In this document: positions 43,772 through 52,951 of the stretch, piece after piece
How positions within the stretch are numbered: position 1 is the stretch's first letter
Layout of the letters: the number at the start of each line of letters is the position of its first letter
DNA from: Dyella choica
GTDB taxonomy: Bacteria > Pseudomonadota > Gammaproteobacteria > Xanthomonadales > Rhodanobacteraceae
Direction: 5' to 3'
Assembly (NCBI RefSeq): GCF_003977665.1
Contig: NZ_RYYV01000019.1
Location: 20,270 to 84,269, forward strand
Length of the DNA: 64,000 nt
Made by a program: the position numbers and the translations under genes
The notes under the pieces: generated by a model
Databases searched by the model: none
Told to the model about the DNA's origin: nothing
What the model saw: the letters and a program-made list of their open reading frames with translations, nothing else

Positions 43772-44135
43772 CAACTCCCCCGAGCTGTGAACGCTGCTTC
43801 CGAACCGCTGATCGACCTTAGCGCGGAAGGTACGGGAGATCAGCGTGCAGCGCGGCATTCGGCCGCAGCGCTGTTCTGTCGCAACATGGCTCGTTTTTTG
43901 GGGGTGCTTTTGTGCGGCGCAGCGACATCTTTCCTGCATGCGCCGGTGTCTGCATGACATGAAGGCCGCCTGCAGCCCGTTTTTTTGGTTTCTCCGTGGA
44001 ATGGCCACAGGCGTATGCTCTGTTCCCAGGTCGATCGCCGTTCACGGGATTTCGACGGGCTTTTCACCTCCTGCATGCCACACCGGACGTGCGGTAGCGC
44101 CCCCTCGTCAACCCGCCTGCATGGGGAAAATGGCT
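43772..44135. other. divergent promoter region, nothing else recognised
   Basis: 364 bases. Frames run through it but have poor starts. It holds the promoters of the Mrr-like gene and of the first tandem paralogue. Confidence 0.4.
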
Positions 44136-44525
44136 ATGAGCAAGACAGATACCTGGGTTCGCAGCGTTCAGGTCGACTGGGACGATCCGCAACTGGTGTC
44201 GCTGCTTCGTCGTAGCGAAAACTGGAGTATCGACAACCGCGGCGGCTTTACGCCTCAGCGTGTCCAGGTCTTCCATGGCTGGAGCGGCTCGGCGGGCCGC
44301 TTGGCCACGCTGGTATGGGAACGCGACAGGGCGGTGGTGCTCGAAGCCACTTTCCCGCTTGCCCAGGGCGAGCAGGTGCGCGTGGACAAGCACTTGGAGC
44401 ATCGCGTCCGCACGCTGTGGGCTGTCGTGGTGGATGGGCGCGAGGGCAATCGCGAAGAAGACCGTCGCAGGGGCATCCATGTGTATTGGCTGCAGGTGCT
44501 GAACAAGCCAGGCGACGACTACTAA
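44136..44525 (+). CDS. tandem paralogue A, unknown function, 129 aa
   Basis: Start at ATG 44136 in MSKTDTWVRSVQVDWDDPQ, with GGGGAAA upstream. It aligns with the protein at 44700 over most of its length: VDW(D/N)DP, LDNRG/IDNRG, QGEQVRVDK and a final VYWLQV. The beta-rich pattern with LPLAQGEQVRVDK could be a PilZ-like barrel, but the key RxxxR motif is not evident, so the assignment is only a guess. No signal peptide. Confidence 0.6.
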   Translation: MSKTDTWVRSVQVDWDDPQLVSLLRRSENWSIDNRGGFTPQRVQVFHGWSGSAGRLATLVWERDRAVVLEATFPLAQGEQVRVDKHLEHRVRTLWAVVVDGREGNREEDRRRGIHVYWLQVLNKPGDDY

Positions 44526-44546
44526 GGGCGGTGCATCTTTGCACCG

Positions 44547-44575
44547 GGGAAGCTTTGAATGAATCAGAGCTTCCC
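44547..44575. repeat. hairpin between the tandem paralogues
   Basis: GGGAAGCTTTGA and TCAGAGCTTCCC form a 12-base stem with one mismatch. It lies after gene A and may stop or slow transcription; no T run. Confidence 0.55.
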
Positions 44576-44699
44576 TAAAGAAAGTGCCCTGGCCTGCCGA
44601 TAACTGCCTCGAGTACGCCAGTCACCCAAAGCGTCGATATCGCTGCCGCCTGCGGCAGATGACGCTGCTGGTGTGCCGCGGCAGGAAACGTAGAGCGGT

Positions 44700-45074
44700 A
44701 TGAGCCACTTCAAGCCCGAGTTCAAGGTGTCTAACCATCAGGTGGATTGGAACGATCCGCGGCTGGAAGCGCTGCTGCGCAAGACTGAGGACTGGAAACT
44801 CGACAACCGTGGCGCCTACCCGTCGCAAGACGTCCAGGTCCAGGTTGGCTGGGGTGCCAGCGGTGCGCGCAAGGCAGTGCTGGTGTGGGAAAGCGATCGC
44901 GTAATGGTGCTGGAAACGCGCTTTCTGATTCCGCAGGGCGAGCACGTGCGAGTGGACCGGTTTTCCGGTGAAGGCATGCGCACCGTATGGGGCATCGTCG
45001 CGGAAGGGCGTCCGGGGTTTCGGGAAGAGGACAAGCAGAACGGGGTGTACGTACATTGGTTGCACGTCGCGTAG
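44700..45074 (+). CDS. tandem paralogue B, unknown function, 124 aa
   Basis: About half of the residues match paralogue A: HQVDWNDPRLEALLRKTEDW, KLDNRGAYPSQDVQVQVGWG, VWESDRVMVLE, PQGEHVRVDR, FREEDKQNGVYVHWLHVA. The stop is TAG in GCGTAGG, the left edge of a REP-like sequence, and the protein ends in Val-Ala there. No clear ribosome-binding site. Function unknown. Confidence 0.6.
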   Translation: MSHFKPEFKVSNHQVDWNDPRLEALLRKTEDWKLDNRGAYPSQDVQVQVGWGASGARKAVLVWESDRVMVLETRFLIPQGEHVRVDRFSGEGMRTVWGIVAEGRPGFREEDKQNGVYVHWLHVA

Positions 45075-45093
45075 GTTAGGCTTGCAAGCCAGC

Positions 45094-46878
45094 CTAGGCC
45101 GGATACGACGTTTCCCCTGCCAGCAGGTAAAACCCTACCTGCGCCCGCTTGGCATGCCGCTTCGCACGCGCGGCCAGCGTGGCAAGTGTTTCCGGATGTC
45201 CAGGGAAGGGCGGCAGCACGCGCACTGCTCCGATCGCCACCGTGGTAAGCGGAAAGAACTGGGTGTTGCCGTGGCGATCTTCGCCGACGATGCCATGCCG
45301 GGCGATGTCCTCCTCGGCGAACAGGCCGCGGGCGCGCTGGTTGAACAGCTCCACCATGTGACGGCAGCGCGCTTCCCAGTCCCCGCTTTGCAGCACCAGC
45401 AGAAAATCATCGCCGCCGATATGGCCGACGAAATCGCAACGCGGGTTCACCTGCGCGGTGAGAATGCCGGCCAGTAGCCGGATCATCTCGTCGCCGCGGA
45501 AATAGCCGTATTGATCGTTGAACGGCTTGAAATGGTTGAGATCCACGTAAGCTACGGTGAACGGAAGCTCCGCGCGCAGGAGCCGCGCGACATGTTCGGT
45601 CACCGGGATATTGCCGGGCAGGAAGGTCAGCGGATTGGCGTAGCGCGCCGCCTCGATGCGCAGCTCGGTCACGCGGCGCACCAGTGATTCGCCCGTGCCA
45701 AGACCCAGGTACTGACCCTCGCGGGTGATCACGAAACCGTCGCTGAGATAGCGTTGATCCTGCCCACGCAGAATGTCTGCCATGCTTTCCAGTGATTGAC
45801 GCACATCGCACAGCAAAGGAGCTTCGTGCATGAAGGCGGTACAGCTTTTGCGGCCGTAGAGTTCGCGCGTGTAGGGTTGGGCCATACGTTCGCTGAATAC
45901 GCGGCGGTTGACCAGGCCGACCGGCCGGCCCTCCTCCACCACCGCCAACGCGTGCAGTTCGGGCTGTTGCGAGAAGATGGCGATCACGTCGTTGTTGGTT
46001 TGACGTGTGGTCAGCGCGGGCGCTTCGATCACCAGATGCCCCAGGTGCATGGGCCGCTGGGTGACCGGTCCGCGTGGGCGCGGCAACACCGCCAGGGTCG
46101 TGGTGTCCAGTGCAGCGCGCACATTGTCGCTGACGGCATCGATCGTCTGCGGCACGGGGCGGCCGAGCAGAAACCCTTGTGCGTACGGAATGCCCAGTTC
46201 GCGCAGCATGCGCAGGTCTTCGATGTCCTCCACGCCTTCGCCGACCAGGTCGGCCCCGAGTGTTTCGGCCACCTGGCACAGCGCGCGTACGATCGCCAGG
46301 CGCTCGGCGCTCTTGGACAGGCCATGAATGAGATAGCGATCGATCTTCACCACTTCGGGGTGGATCTCGTTCCACATCTCGAAGTTGGAATGCCCGTTGC
46401 CGAAATCGTCCAGCGCAAAGCGCACGCCGTGCGCTCGCAGATAGCCCAGCGCGTGCGCGAGGCGTGCAGGCTCTTCTACGATGTCTCGTTCGGTGAGTTC
46501 GACGGTGATGCGGCTCAGATCCATGCCGCCGATGCCCAGCGCGGCGAGCAGGTCGTCAGGCTTGATGGCTTCCTGCATGAAGGCCTGGGCGCTGAGGTTG
46601 ACCAGCAGCCGGCCGCTCGCCCGTTGAGCGGCAAAGGCGCGGCATACGGTGCGTGCCGCGGTCAGTTCGAACTCACCCAGCCGGCCTTCGGCACGCGCAA
46701 GGTTGAGCAGCTCCGGCGTGCTGATGTTGCCGAGCTGTTCGGTGGAACGGGCCAGGCCTTCGTGCGCGACGACTTCCATCGTGTCCAGTCGGATCAACGG
46801 CTGGAACATCGCCACCAGACCGTTTTGCGCACGGTCCAGCAGCGAAGCGAAGCGGGCGTTGTCGCGAAGGAAGACCAT
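45094..46878 (-). CDS. EAL-CBS-GGDDF cyclic di-GMP protein
   Basis: 594 residues. The EAL phosphodiesterase domain (1-245) has all metal and catalytic residues: EGL (40-42), NLSAQAF, ELTERD, ALDDFGNGHSNF, VKID and GEGVED. A CBS-like pair follows (about 275-400), then a GGDEF-like domain whose active site is GGDDF (488-492), with Glu replaced by Asp and no RxxD site. The protein most likely breaks down cyclic di-GMP, with the second domain regulatory. It starts 8 bases after the MCP stop and is in the same operon. Confidence 0.92.
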   Translation of the reverse strand: MVFLRDNARFASLLDRAQNGLVAMFQPLIRLDTMEVVAHEGLARSTEQLGNISTPELLNLARAEGRLGEFELTAARTVCRAFAAQRASGRLLVNLSAQAFMQEAIKPDDLLAALGIGGMDLSRITVELTERDIVEEPARLAHALGYLRAHGVRFALDDFGNGHSNFEMWNEIHPEVVKIDRYLIHGLSKSAERLAIVRALCQVAETLGADLVGEGVEDIEDLRMLRELGIPYAQGFLLGRPVPQTIDAVSDNVRAALDTTTLAVLPRPRGPVTQRPMHLGHLVIEAPALTTRQTNNDVIAIFSQQPELHALAVVEEGRPVGLVNRRVFSERMAQPYTRELYGRKSCTAFMHEAPLLCDVRQSLESMADILRGQDQRYLSDGFVITREGQYLGLGTGESLVRRVTELRIEAARYANPLTFLPGNIPVTEHVARLLRAELPFTVAYVDLNHFKPFNDQYGYFRGDEMIRLLAGILTAQVNPRCDFVGHIGGDDFLLVLQSGDWEARCRHMVELFNQRARGLFAEEDIARHGIVGEDRHGNTQFFPLTTVAIGAVRVLPPFPGHPETLATLAARAKRHAKRAQVGFYLLAGETSYPA

Positions 46879-46886
46879 GCTGTTTG

Positions 46887-48530
46887 TCAGGCCGCCTCAT
46901 CCCAGGCCGGTTCGAAGTGCGGGTTCAGTGCGGCCTCGGCAGGATGCGCCTGCTGCGTTTGCAGCTGGTTTTCCTCAATGCGGAAAAAATCCATCTGCCG
47001 TAACAAGGCTTCAGCGCTGTTGCGCATGGCGTAACTCATGCCGGCGTTGCGCTCCACTACCGCAGCATTTTCCTGCGTAATGCCATCCATGCCCGCAATG
47101 GCCTGGTTGACCTGCTCGATCCCCGCCTTTTGCTCGCGGCCGGACAGGGCCATGCCGGCCACGGTTTCGGAAACCCGGGTCGCACTCGCCACGATGTTGG
47201 CCAGCGCCTCACCGGAAAGTTGCGCATGGCGGCGCCCGTCCTGCACGGCATCGGTGCTTTCTCCGATCGATTGCCGTACTTCGCGCGCGGCCGCCGAACA
47301 GCGTTGGGCAAGCTGCCGCACTTCCGCCGCGACCACCGCGAAGCCGCGGCCATGCTCGCCGGCACGGGCGGCTTCCACGGCGGCATTGAGCGCAAGCAGG
47401 TTGGTCTGGAAGGCCACGTCGTTGATCAGGCCGACGAATTCGGCGATGCGCTGACCGGAGCGGTCGATGGCATTCATGGCGATGACCGTCTCACTGACGA
47501 TGGACTGTCCCTGTTCAGCGAGCTGGCGTGAGGCGGTGGCGACGCGGTTGGCCTGCTCGGCCATGGCAGCGGCTTCCGCGACGTTGGCCGCCATCTGCTC
47601 CATGGACGCTGAGCTTTCTTCCAGGCTGGCGGCCTGCGATTGCGTGCGCCGGCTCAACGCGTGCGTATTTTGTTCCAGTTGCTGCGCATCGTCGCGTACC
47701 GTGGTGGCACTCCGGCGAACCTGGCGCACCACCTCGGCAAGCTGTTTGTCCATCGCTGCCAGCGCTTGCAGCAATACGCCAATTTCGTCATTGCGCCCAA
47801 CTGCTATGGGCTGGCCCAGTTTGCCGCGTGCAATGCGTTGGGCTACGGCAGCAGCGAGGCGCAGGCGCGCACCAAGTGCGCGGATCAGGATGCCGTCGCT
47901 GAGCGAAGCGAGCAGGAGAGCGCCGGCGAACACCGCCAGCACGACGAACAGGCCCCGACGATTGGCGGCGTGCTGGGTTTCCGCTGCGCTCTTGCCGGCA
48001 ACGAGGGCGCTTTCGAACAGATTGGTGAAATCGCTTTGCAACGGCACCAGTGCCGGCTGCACGTCACTGGCGAGCTTGAGCTGAGCGATATCGAACTGTC
48101 CGGCCTGCAGCAACGCAAGCGTGTCGTCCATGGCCTGGTCGGCATCCTTGCGATGTTCGGCCGCCAACGTGAGCAGCGCTATCTGCTGCACGCCCAGTCC
48201 GCTTTGCAGTAGCGGTTTCCAGTAGCGGTCGATGTCCACGCGATTGCTCTTGATCGCGGTGGCGGCGTCCTCGGCGGCGGAGGGCAGGCGCATCAGCACG
48301 GCGTGTGAAAGCGCCTGGAAGTCACTGTTGAAGTCGCTCTGGATGCGGCCGACGTGGGAGATCGGCGCAAGGGTGTCGCCGACGACAGATTGGATGCGGC
48401 GGTCCGCTCTGGTCAGTGCCATGGCGCACAGCGTGCCTATCGCAAGCAGAAGCACGACGATGCCGGCAAGGCGGAACAGCAGCAGCCGCCGGAGCGTGAT
48501 ACGGAACAGACCAGAAGGAAGTCGAAACAT
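46887..48530 (-). CDS. methyl-accepting chemotaxis protein
   Basis: 547 residues from the ATG at 48530 with AGGTG upstream. Membrane helix at about 18-42, a helical periplasmic sensor to about 180, a second helix about 193-215, HAMP ([20 protein letters not shown]) and the signalling hairpin with the hallmark [22 protein letters not shown]-terminal tail ending WDEAA resembles the WxxF adaptor-binding pentapeptide only loosely. It feeds a CheA/CheW system encoded elsewhere and leads the operon with the EAL protein. Confidence 0.94.
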   Translation of the reverse strand: MFRLPSGLFRITLRRLLLFRLAGIVVLLLAIGTLCAMALTRADRRIQSVVGDTLAPISHVGRIQSDFNSDFQALSHAVLMRLPSAAEDAATAIKSNRVDIDRYWKPLLQSGLGVQQIALLTLAAEHRKDADQAMDDTLALLQAGQFDIAQLKLASDVQPALVPLQSDFTNLFESALVAGKSAAETQHAANRRGLFVVLAVFAGALLLASLSDGILIRALGARLRLAAAVAQRIARGKLGQPIAVGRNDEIGVLLQALAAMDKQLAEVVRQVRRSATTVRDDAQQLEQNTHALSRRTQSQAASLEESSASMEQMAANVAEAAAMAEQANRVATASRQLAEQGQSIVSETVIAMNAIDRSGQRIAEFVGLINDVAFQTNLLALNAAVEAARAGEHGRGFAVVAAEVRQLAQRCSAAAREVRQSIGESTDAVQDGRRHAQLSGEALANIVASATRVSETVAGMALSGREQKAGIEQVNQAIAGMDGITQENAAVVERNAGMSYAMRNSAEALLRQMDFFRIEENQLQTQQAHPAEAALNPHFEPAWDEAA

Positions 48531-48696
48531 GGCGCACCTGGGGGAGAAGATGCCTTTCATGTCGGCTAGAAGCGCTTCGACTTGAGCAGTGGCAATGCTA
48601 AAAAGTAATATATTTCAGGTATTTGACAGAATTATTGCGGTCTCAATGCCGTACCGTGGCAGGGATCGGGAAAAACCTGCGGCGGGTCGGCTCCCG

Positions 48697-49932
48697 CTAC
48701 CGGCCTGAGGTTTGCATATGCGCCTGCGCTTGCTCCTTCGTCGCCTGCACTTGCAGCAGCAAGGCGAGCACCACGGCGGCCACTGCAGCCAGTGCGGCAA
48801 AACCGTAGATGGCGTTGTAGCCCATGCCGCTGGCCACCCAGCCGCCCAGAGGGCCGGTGAGAGCCATGGCCACATCCATGAAGACGGAATACATGCCGAG
48901 CGCCGAACCGCTGCTGTGCGCAGGCACGCGATGGACGGCCTCGACGCCTAGTGCGGGGAATACCAGTGAAAAGCCGAGGCCGGCGATGGCTGCGCCGACC
49001 CCCGCCATCGTGGCATTGCTGGCCAGGCAAAGTACGACCAGGCCGATGGCTTCGACCGACAGCGACACCATCGCGACGCGATGGCCGCCCAGCAGCGGAA
49101 TGGTGCGCGCAAAGAGGAAGCGCACGCCGACGAACACCGTCCCGAACACGGTGAGTGCCAGCGCCGCGTTCGCCCAGCCGTGCGCGGCGTAGAACAGCGT
49201 AATGAAGGTGGCGATGCAACCGAAGCCGGCCGAGCCAAGCGCCAGCCCGATGCCGTAAGGCACCACGCGCGCGGCCACCGTGCGGAATGGCGAGCGTTCG
49301 ACGGCCGCCGTGATAGTGGCGCGCTTCAGTTGCGCCAGCGGCAGGGCAAGAAGCGCAAGCAAGAGGGTGACTGTTCCGATGGCTGCAAAGCCGAACCGAT
49401 GATCGAACAGCACCCCCAGTGGGGCGCCGGCGGCCAGCGCGCCGTAGGTCGCAACGCCGTTCCATGAAATCACCCGTGCAGTGTGGCGATGTCCCACCTG
49501 ACCCATGCCCCACGCGATGGCGCCGGTGCCGACGCAACTTTCGGCGCAACCCAGTGCCAGCCGCGCGACGAAAATCAGGCCCAGGCTGAGCCAAGGCATG
49601 CGCGTAACCAGGGCGGCCAGCAGCAACAGCGCGCCGCTGGCTGCGCACATCGTCAGGCCGGTCATCACTGCGCGCTTGGGGCCTTTGGCATCGGCCATGC
49701 GCCCGGCTTGCGGGCGGCTGAGCAGCGTCGCCACGTACTGCACGCTGATCGCCAGGCCCGCCAGCATCGCGCCGAAGCCCAGGCTGTTGTGCACGAAGCC
49801 GGGCAGCACGGCCAGCGAAAAGCCGATGGTCAGGTAGGCCATGAAAGTGAAGGCGACCGTGCTGAGGATCGACAGCAATACGCCGGACTGGCGACCTTGC
49901 TCGGTCGCGGAAGTTTGGGAGGCATCAGCCAT
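48697..49932 (-). CDS. MFS transporter (YfcJ/YhhS-like)
   Basis: 411 residues, 12 helices. LSRPQAGRMADAKGPKRAVM is the MFS 2-3 loop, with R-x-x-G-R-x-A-D; GFGCIATFITLFYAAHGW matches the UPF0226 group (YfcJ, YhhS). Relatives export arabinose or other small molecules. Promoter region 49933-50078 shows nothing remarkable. Substrate unknown. Confidence 0.86.
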   Translation of the reverse strand: MADASQTSATEQGRQSGVLLSILSTVAFTFMAYLTIGFSLAVLPGFVHNSLGFGAMLAGLAISVQYVATLLSRPQAGRMADAKGPKRAVMTGLTMCAASGALLLLAALVTRMPWLSLGLIFVARLALGCAESCVGTGAIAWGMGQVGHRHTARVISWNGVATYGALAAGAPLGVLFDHRFGFAAIGTVTLLLALLALPLAQLKRATITAAVERSPFRTVAARVVPYGIGLALGSAGFGCIATFITLFYAAHGWANAALALTVFGTVFVGVRFLFARTIPLLGGHRVAMVSLSVEAIGLVVLCLASNATMAGVGAAIAGLGFSLVFPALGVEAVHRVPAHSSGSALGMYSVFMDVAMALTGPLGGWVASGMGYNAIYGFAALAAVAAVVLALLLQVQATKEQAQAHMQTSGR

Positions 49933-50078
49933 GGCGGGGACGGGCAGGGAAGCCGGACGACGCCGATATTATACGTGCGCCATGGTGCGATGCGTCATGC
50001 CTGGCTGGCTTGATGCTTACAAATATGTAATACGAGTGGCGGCAAGCATGTAGGGATTTGCCGCCACTGGTGCCTGGC

Positions 50079-50576
50079 TCAGGCTGCAGCCTCCAGCAGC
50101 ACATCCACCCGCAGCTTCTTCATCGTCAGTACCGCTTTCATCACACGCTGGGCCTTCTGGGCATCGCCGGAGGTGAGCAGCTCGATCAGCTGCACCGGCA
50201 CTACCTGCCAGGAAAGGCCGAACCGATCCTGCAGCCAGCCGCATTGCTGCACAGCCGGGTCACCGCCCTTTGACAGTGCGTTCCAGAAGTAATCCACCTC
50301 CTCCTGCGAGCGGCAGTTCACCACCAGCGAGACGGCGGGGTTGAAAGCGAAGACCGGCCCGCCGTTGAGCGCTGTGAAGTCCTGGCCGTCCAGCTCGAAG
50401 GCCACGGTCATGACCGTGCCCTGCGGCCGGCCGGCGGCGTTGGCGGTGTCACCGTCATAGTGGGTGATGGAACGGATGCGGGAGTTTTCGAACACCGACA
50501 CGTAATAGTGGGCGGCCTGTTCGGCTTCTTCGTTGAACCAAAGGAAGGGGGTGATGCGCTGGAAGCGGGGGCTCAT
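50079..50576 (-). CDS. VOC / PhnB-like protein
   Basis: 165 residues, with ITPFLWFNEEAEQAAHYYVSVF, GTVMTVAFELDGQDFTALNGGPVFAFNPAVS and LSWQVVP, the signature of the 3-demethylubiquinone methyltransferase-like VOC family (glyoxalase fold). Despite that name these proteins have no methyltransferase fold, and their activity is unknown. A palindrome (50692-50706) lies upstream. Confidence 0.92.
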   Translation of the reverse strand: MSPRFQRITPFLWFNEEAEQAAHYYVSVFENSRIRSITHYDGDTANAAGRPQGTVMTVAFELDGQDFTALNGGPVFAFNPAVSLVVNCRSQEEVDYFWNALSKGGDPAVQQCGWLQDRFGLSWQVVPVQLIELLTSGDAQKAQRVMKAVLTMKKLRVDVLLEAAA

Positions 50577-50691
50577 GGCAGAGGTCTCCGAGGGAGAAGG
50601 GCTTCAACAGGGCGACGAAGGTAGCACTTGGAAGTCGACAGGGATGTTGATGTTTTGGATCGAGCGAAAGGCGAAGAGCGCCCGGTCTAGA

Positions 50692-50706
50692 TGACAATCG
50701 TTGTCA
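50692..50706. promoter_or_regulatory. palindrome TGACAA-TCG-TTGTCA
   Basis: Arms of six bases around TCG, 116 bases upstream of the VOC gene. Similar to the palindrome at 50975 and typical in shape of a repressor site. Confidence 0.45.
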
Positions 50707-50974
50707 CCAATGACTGAATTTCTCAGCGATGCGCTGCACGGTCTTGCTGGGCTTCGTTGTTGCGGCGCACTCCGTGGGGGCGGGTGCGTGCATGCGGACT
50801 GGCTAGCCTTTGGTGTACTTGTTGTGCTGCGGCGCAGGGGAAAAAGCTTGCTTTTCCAGGGTGTTTTTTACTTTAAATGTGTAAATGGCGTGAATCGACG
50901 CGACGCCGACATGACATTTATTCCTTTGCGATCGGAATCACGTTCTGCCGTGGGCAAATCGGCCACGTGTACTG

Positions 50975-50986
50975 GACAACGTTGTC
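50975..50986. promoter_or_regulatory. perfect palindrome GACAACGTTGTC
   Basis: 12 bases, even centre CG, 157 bases before the chitinase ATG. The shape fits a LacI-family or similar operator. Regulator not identified in the window. Confidence 0.5.
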
Positions 50987-51142
50987 ATATGAAGTCGATA
51001 CTCGCGCCACTTCGCAGCTTCATGACAAGCGGTAACCGCGCAGGAAGCGGATGGCGACTGTCCCCCATGGCCGTTCGGAGTGCGGTCGTGAATCGCCGGT
51101 GTTCCTTTCACTTGTTCCGTTCATCCGCCTGGAGACAGTCCC

Positions 51143-52693
51143 ATGCTCGAGAAGAAGTCCGCAAAGTGGTCCACCCTGATCCTGAGTTCGTTGAGCACTG
51201 CAGTCGGCGCGGCGCTTTCCACCACCGTGCTCACGGCGGTGCCGGTGCAAGCCGTACACGCGCAAAGCATCTGTGCGGCGGTCTGGGTTTCAAGCAATGT
51301 TTATGTCGCCGGCAATCCAGTCAGCGAAAACGGCAGCAATTACGTCGCGAATTTCTGGACGCAAGGGCAGGACCCCGCCACCAACAACGGTGGCGCCGGC
51401 AGCGGCCAACCCTGGACATCGCAAGGTGCGTGCGGCGGCTCGCCTACGCCTACGCCGACCCCGACCCCGACCCCTTCGTCGTCTTGCGATCCGGCGTGGA
51501 ATGCTTCCACGGCCTATAACGGCGGTGCGCTGGTCAGCGAGAACAGCGTCAATTACAAGGCGAACTTCTGGACCCAGGGCCAGGATCCCGCCACCAACAA
51601 TGGTGCGGCGGGCAGTGGCGCTCCTTGGACGAACATCGGCTCGTGCAGCGGCGCGCCGACGCCTACCCCAACTCCTACGCCCACCCCGACACCCACTCCT
51701 ACTCCAACCCCGACGCCTACTCCGACCCCTACGCCTGCACCAAGCGGCTTCGTGTTCAGCCCGTACAAGGACATCACCATCAATCTCAACTGGAATACCG
51801 ACGCCATGCAGACCGCAGTGACCGGTTCGGTCATTCCGGTGGTCGGCAGCGGCAGCCTGTATTCCAACTACGAACCGCATCTGCCTGCGATCACGCTGGC
51901 ATTCGCCACCGGCGCATGCGGTAGCGAGAACTGGGGCGGCGTGTCGCCATCCGGATTCATCTCCGGCAGCGTCAACCCGCTCGATAGCGCAGGCCTCGAC
52001 TACATCGTCTCGACCGGCGGTGCGGCCGGCACGTTTACCTGTTCCTCGGCTTCGGCATTCGAGAGCTTCATCGCCAAGTACAACACCTCGCACCTGATCG
52101 GCGTGGACTTCGATATCGAAGGCGGCCAGACGCAGGCGGACATCCAGCAACTCGTGGCCGATGTGGCCGCAGCGCAATCGCAGTATCCGAACCTGCGCTT
52201 CTCCTTCACGCTGGCGACGCTAGGCGCGTCGGATGGCAGCTATGGTGGCGTGAATCAGCTCGGGCAGTGGGTGATCCAGGCGATCCAGGCGTCGAGCCCG
52301 GCGCTCAACCACTACACCATCAACCTGATGACGATGGACTATGGTTCGGCCATCGCCGCCAACTGCGTGGTGGTAGACGGTGTTTGCGAGATGGGGCAGT
52401 CGTCGGTGCAGGCTGTGCAGAACCTGGAACACAGCTATGGCATCCCGGCCGGCCATATCGAGATCACGCCGATGATCGGCCAGAACGATGCGCAAGGCGA
52501 AATCACCACGCTGGCCGATATCGACACGATCACCAACTACGCCACGGCCAATGGCTTGGCCGGCGTGCATTTCTGGTCGCTGGATCGCGACACACCCTGC
52601 GCAGCGGGCTCGGCTTCGTCCACCTGCAATTCGTATCCCAGTGTGGGGGCGTTGGGATACACCAATGAGATCCTGAAGGATCTCGGCAAATAA
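51143..52693 (+). CDS. secreted GH18 chitinase with two CBMs, tandem copy 1
   Basis: 516 residues; GGAG before the ATG; long signal peptide to VHAQS (42). Two CBM5/12-like chitin-binding modules (about 43-95: WVSSNVYVAGNPVSENG ... FWTQGQ; and 112-165), a Pro-Thr linker (about 172-198), and a GH18 catalytic domain (203-510). The catalytic motif is IGVDFDIEGG, with the proton-donor Glu. It hydrolyses chitin outside the cell. Its neighbour at 52952 is a recent duplicate. No terminator is seen after it. Confidence 0.93.
   Translation: MLEKKSAKWSTLILSSLSTAVGAALSTTVLTAVPVQAVHAQSICAAVWVSSNVYVAGNPVSENGSNYVANFWTQGQDPATNNGGAGSGQPWTSQGACGGSPTPTPTPTPTPSSSCDPAWNASTAYNGGALVSENSVNYKANFWTQGQDPATNNGAAGSGAPWTNIGSCSGAPTPTPTPTPTPTPTPTPTPTPTPTPTPAPSGFVFSPYKDITINLNWNTDAMQTAVTGSVIPVVGSGSLYSNYEPHLPAITLAFATGACGSENWGGVSPSGFISGSVNPLDSAGLDYIVSTGGAAGTFTCSSASAFESFIAKYNTSHLIGVDFDIEGGQTQADIQQLVADVAAAQSQYPNLRFSFTLATLGASDGSYGGVNQLGQWVIQAIQASSPALNHYTINLMTMDYGSAIAANCVVVDGVCEMGQSSVQAVQNLEHSYGIPAGHIEITPMIGQNDAQGEITTLADIDTITNYATANGLAGVHFWSLDRDTPCAAGSASSTCNSYPSVGALGYTNEILKDLGK
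51657..51741 (+). repeat. Pro-Thr linker repeat in chitinase 1
   Basis: Tandem CCNACN codons (Pro-Thr) joining CBM to catalytic domain. Shorter than in the second gene, so the number of repeats has changed since duplication. Confidence 0.85.
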
Positions 52694-52951
52694 CCAGCAG
52701 GGACGTAAAGGGGAATTCCGTTGCGGTCCGGCCGATGGGCTGGGTCGCAGCGGACGCAATGGCGCGGAAAGCGAATGAGCGGGTGCGCGCCGCGCATCGA
52801 GATCAGAAGTTGCTTAAGTCATCGCAAAGCCATTTCAACGCACCACCGGTGCATGGATGCGTGACGGCGTCCGCTCCCGCATGGCCGTCCGGAATGCGGT
52901 CATCACCACGCCGATATTTCTCACCTGTAATCCAACTGTGGAGACAGTCCC

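Larger units (their letters stand above)
50577..51142 (+). other. long promoter region of the chitinase pair
   Basis: 565 bases without a credible gene. It contains the palindromes at 50692 and 50975. The last 80 bases resemble the leader of the second chitinase (ATGGCCGT-CGGA-TGCGGTC at 51067 and at 52881), so the leader was duplicated with the gene. Confidence 0.5.

Noticed and set aside
43845..44135. N-terminal extension of paralogue A
   Set aside because: The first 97 codons are not matched by paralogue B and lack a start signal; ATG 44136 fits the shared family start.
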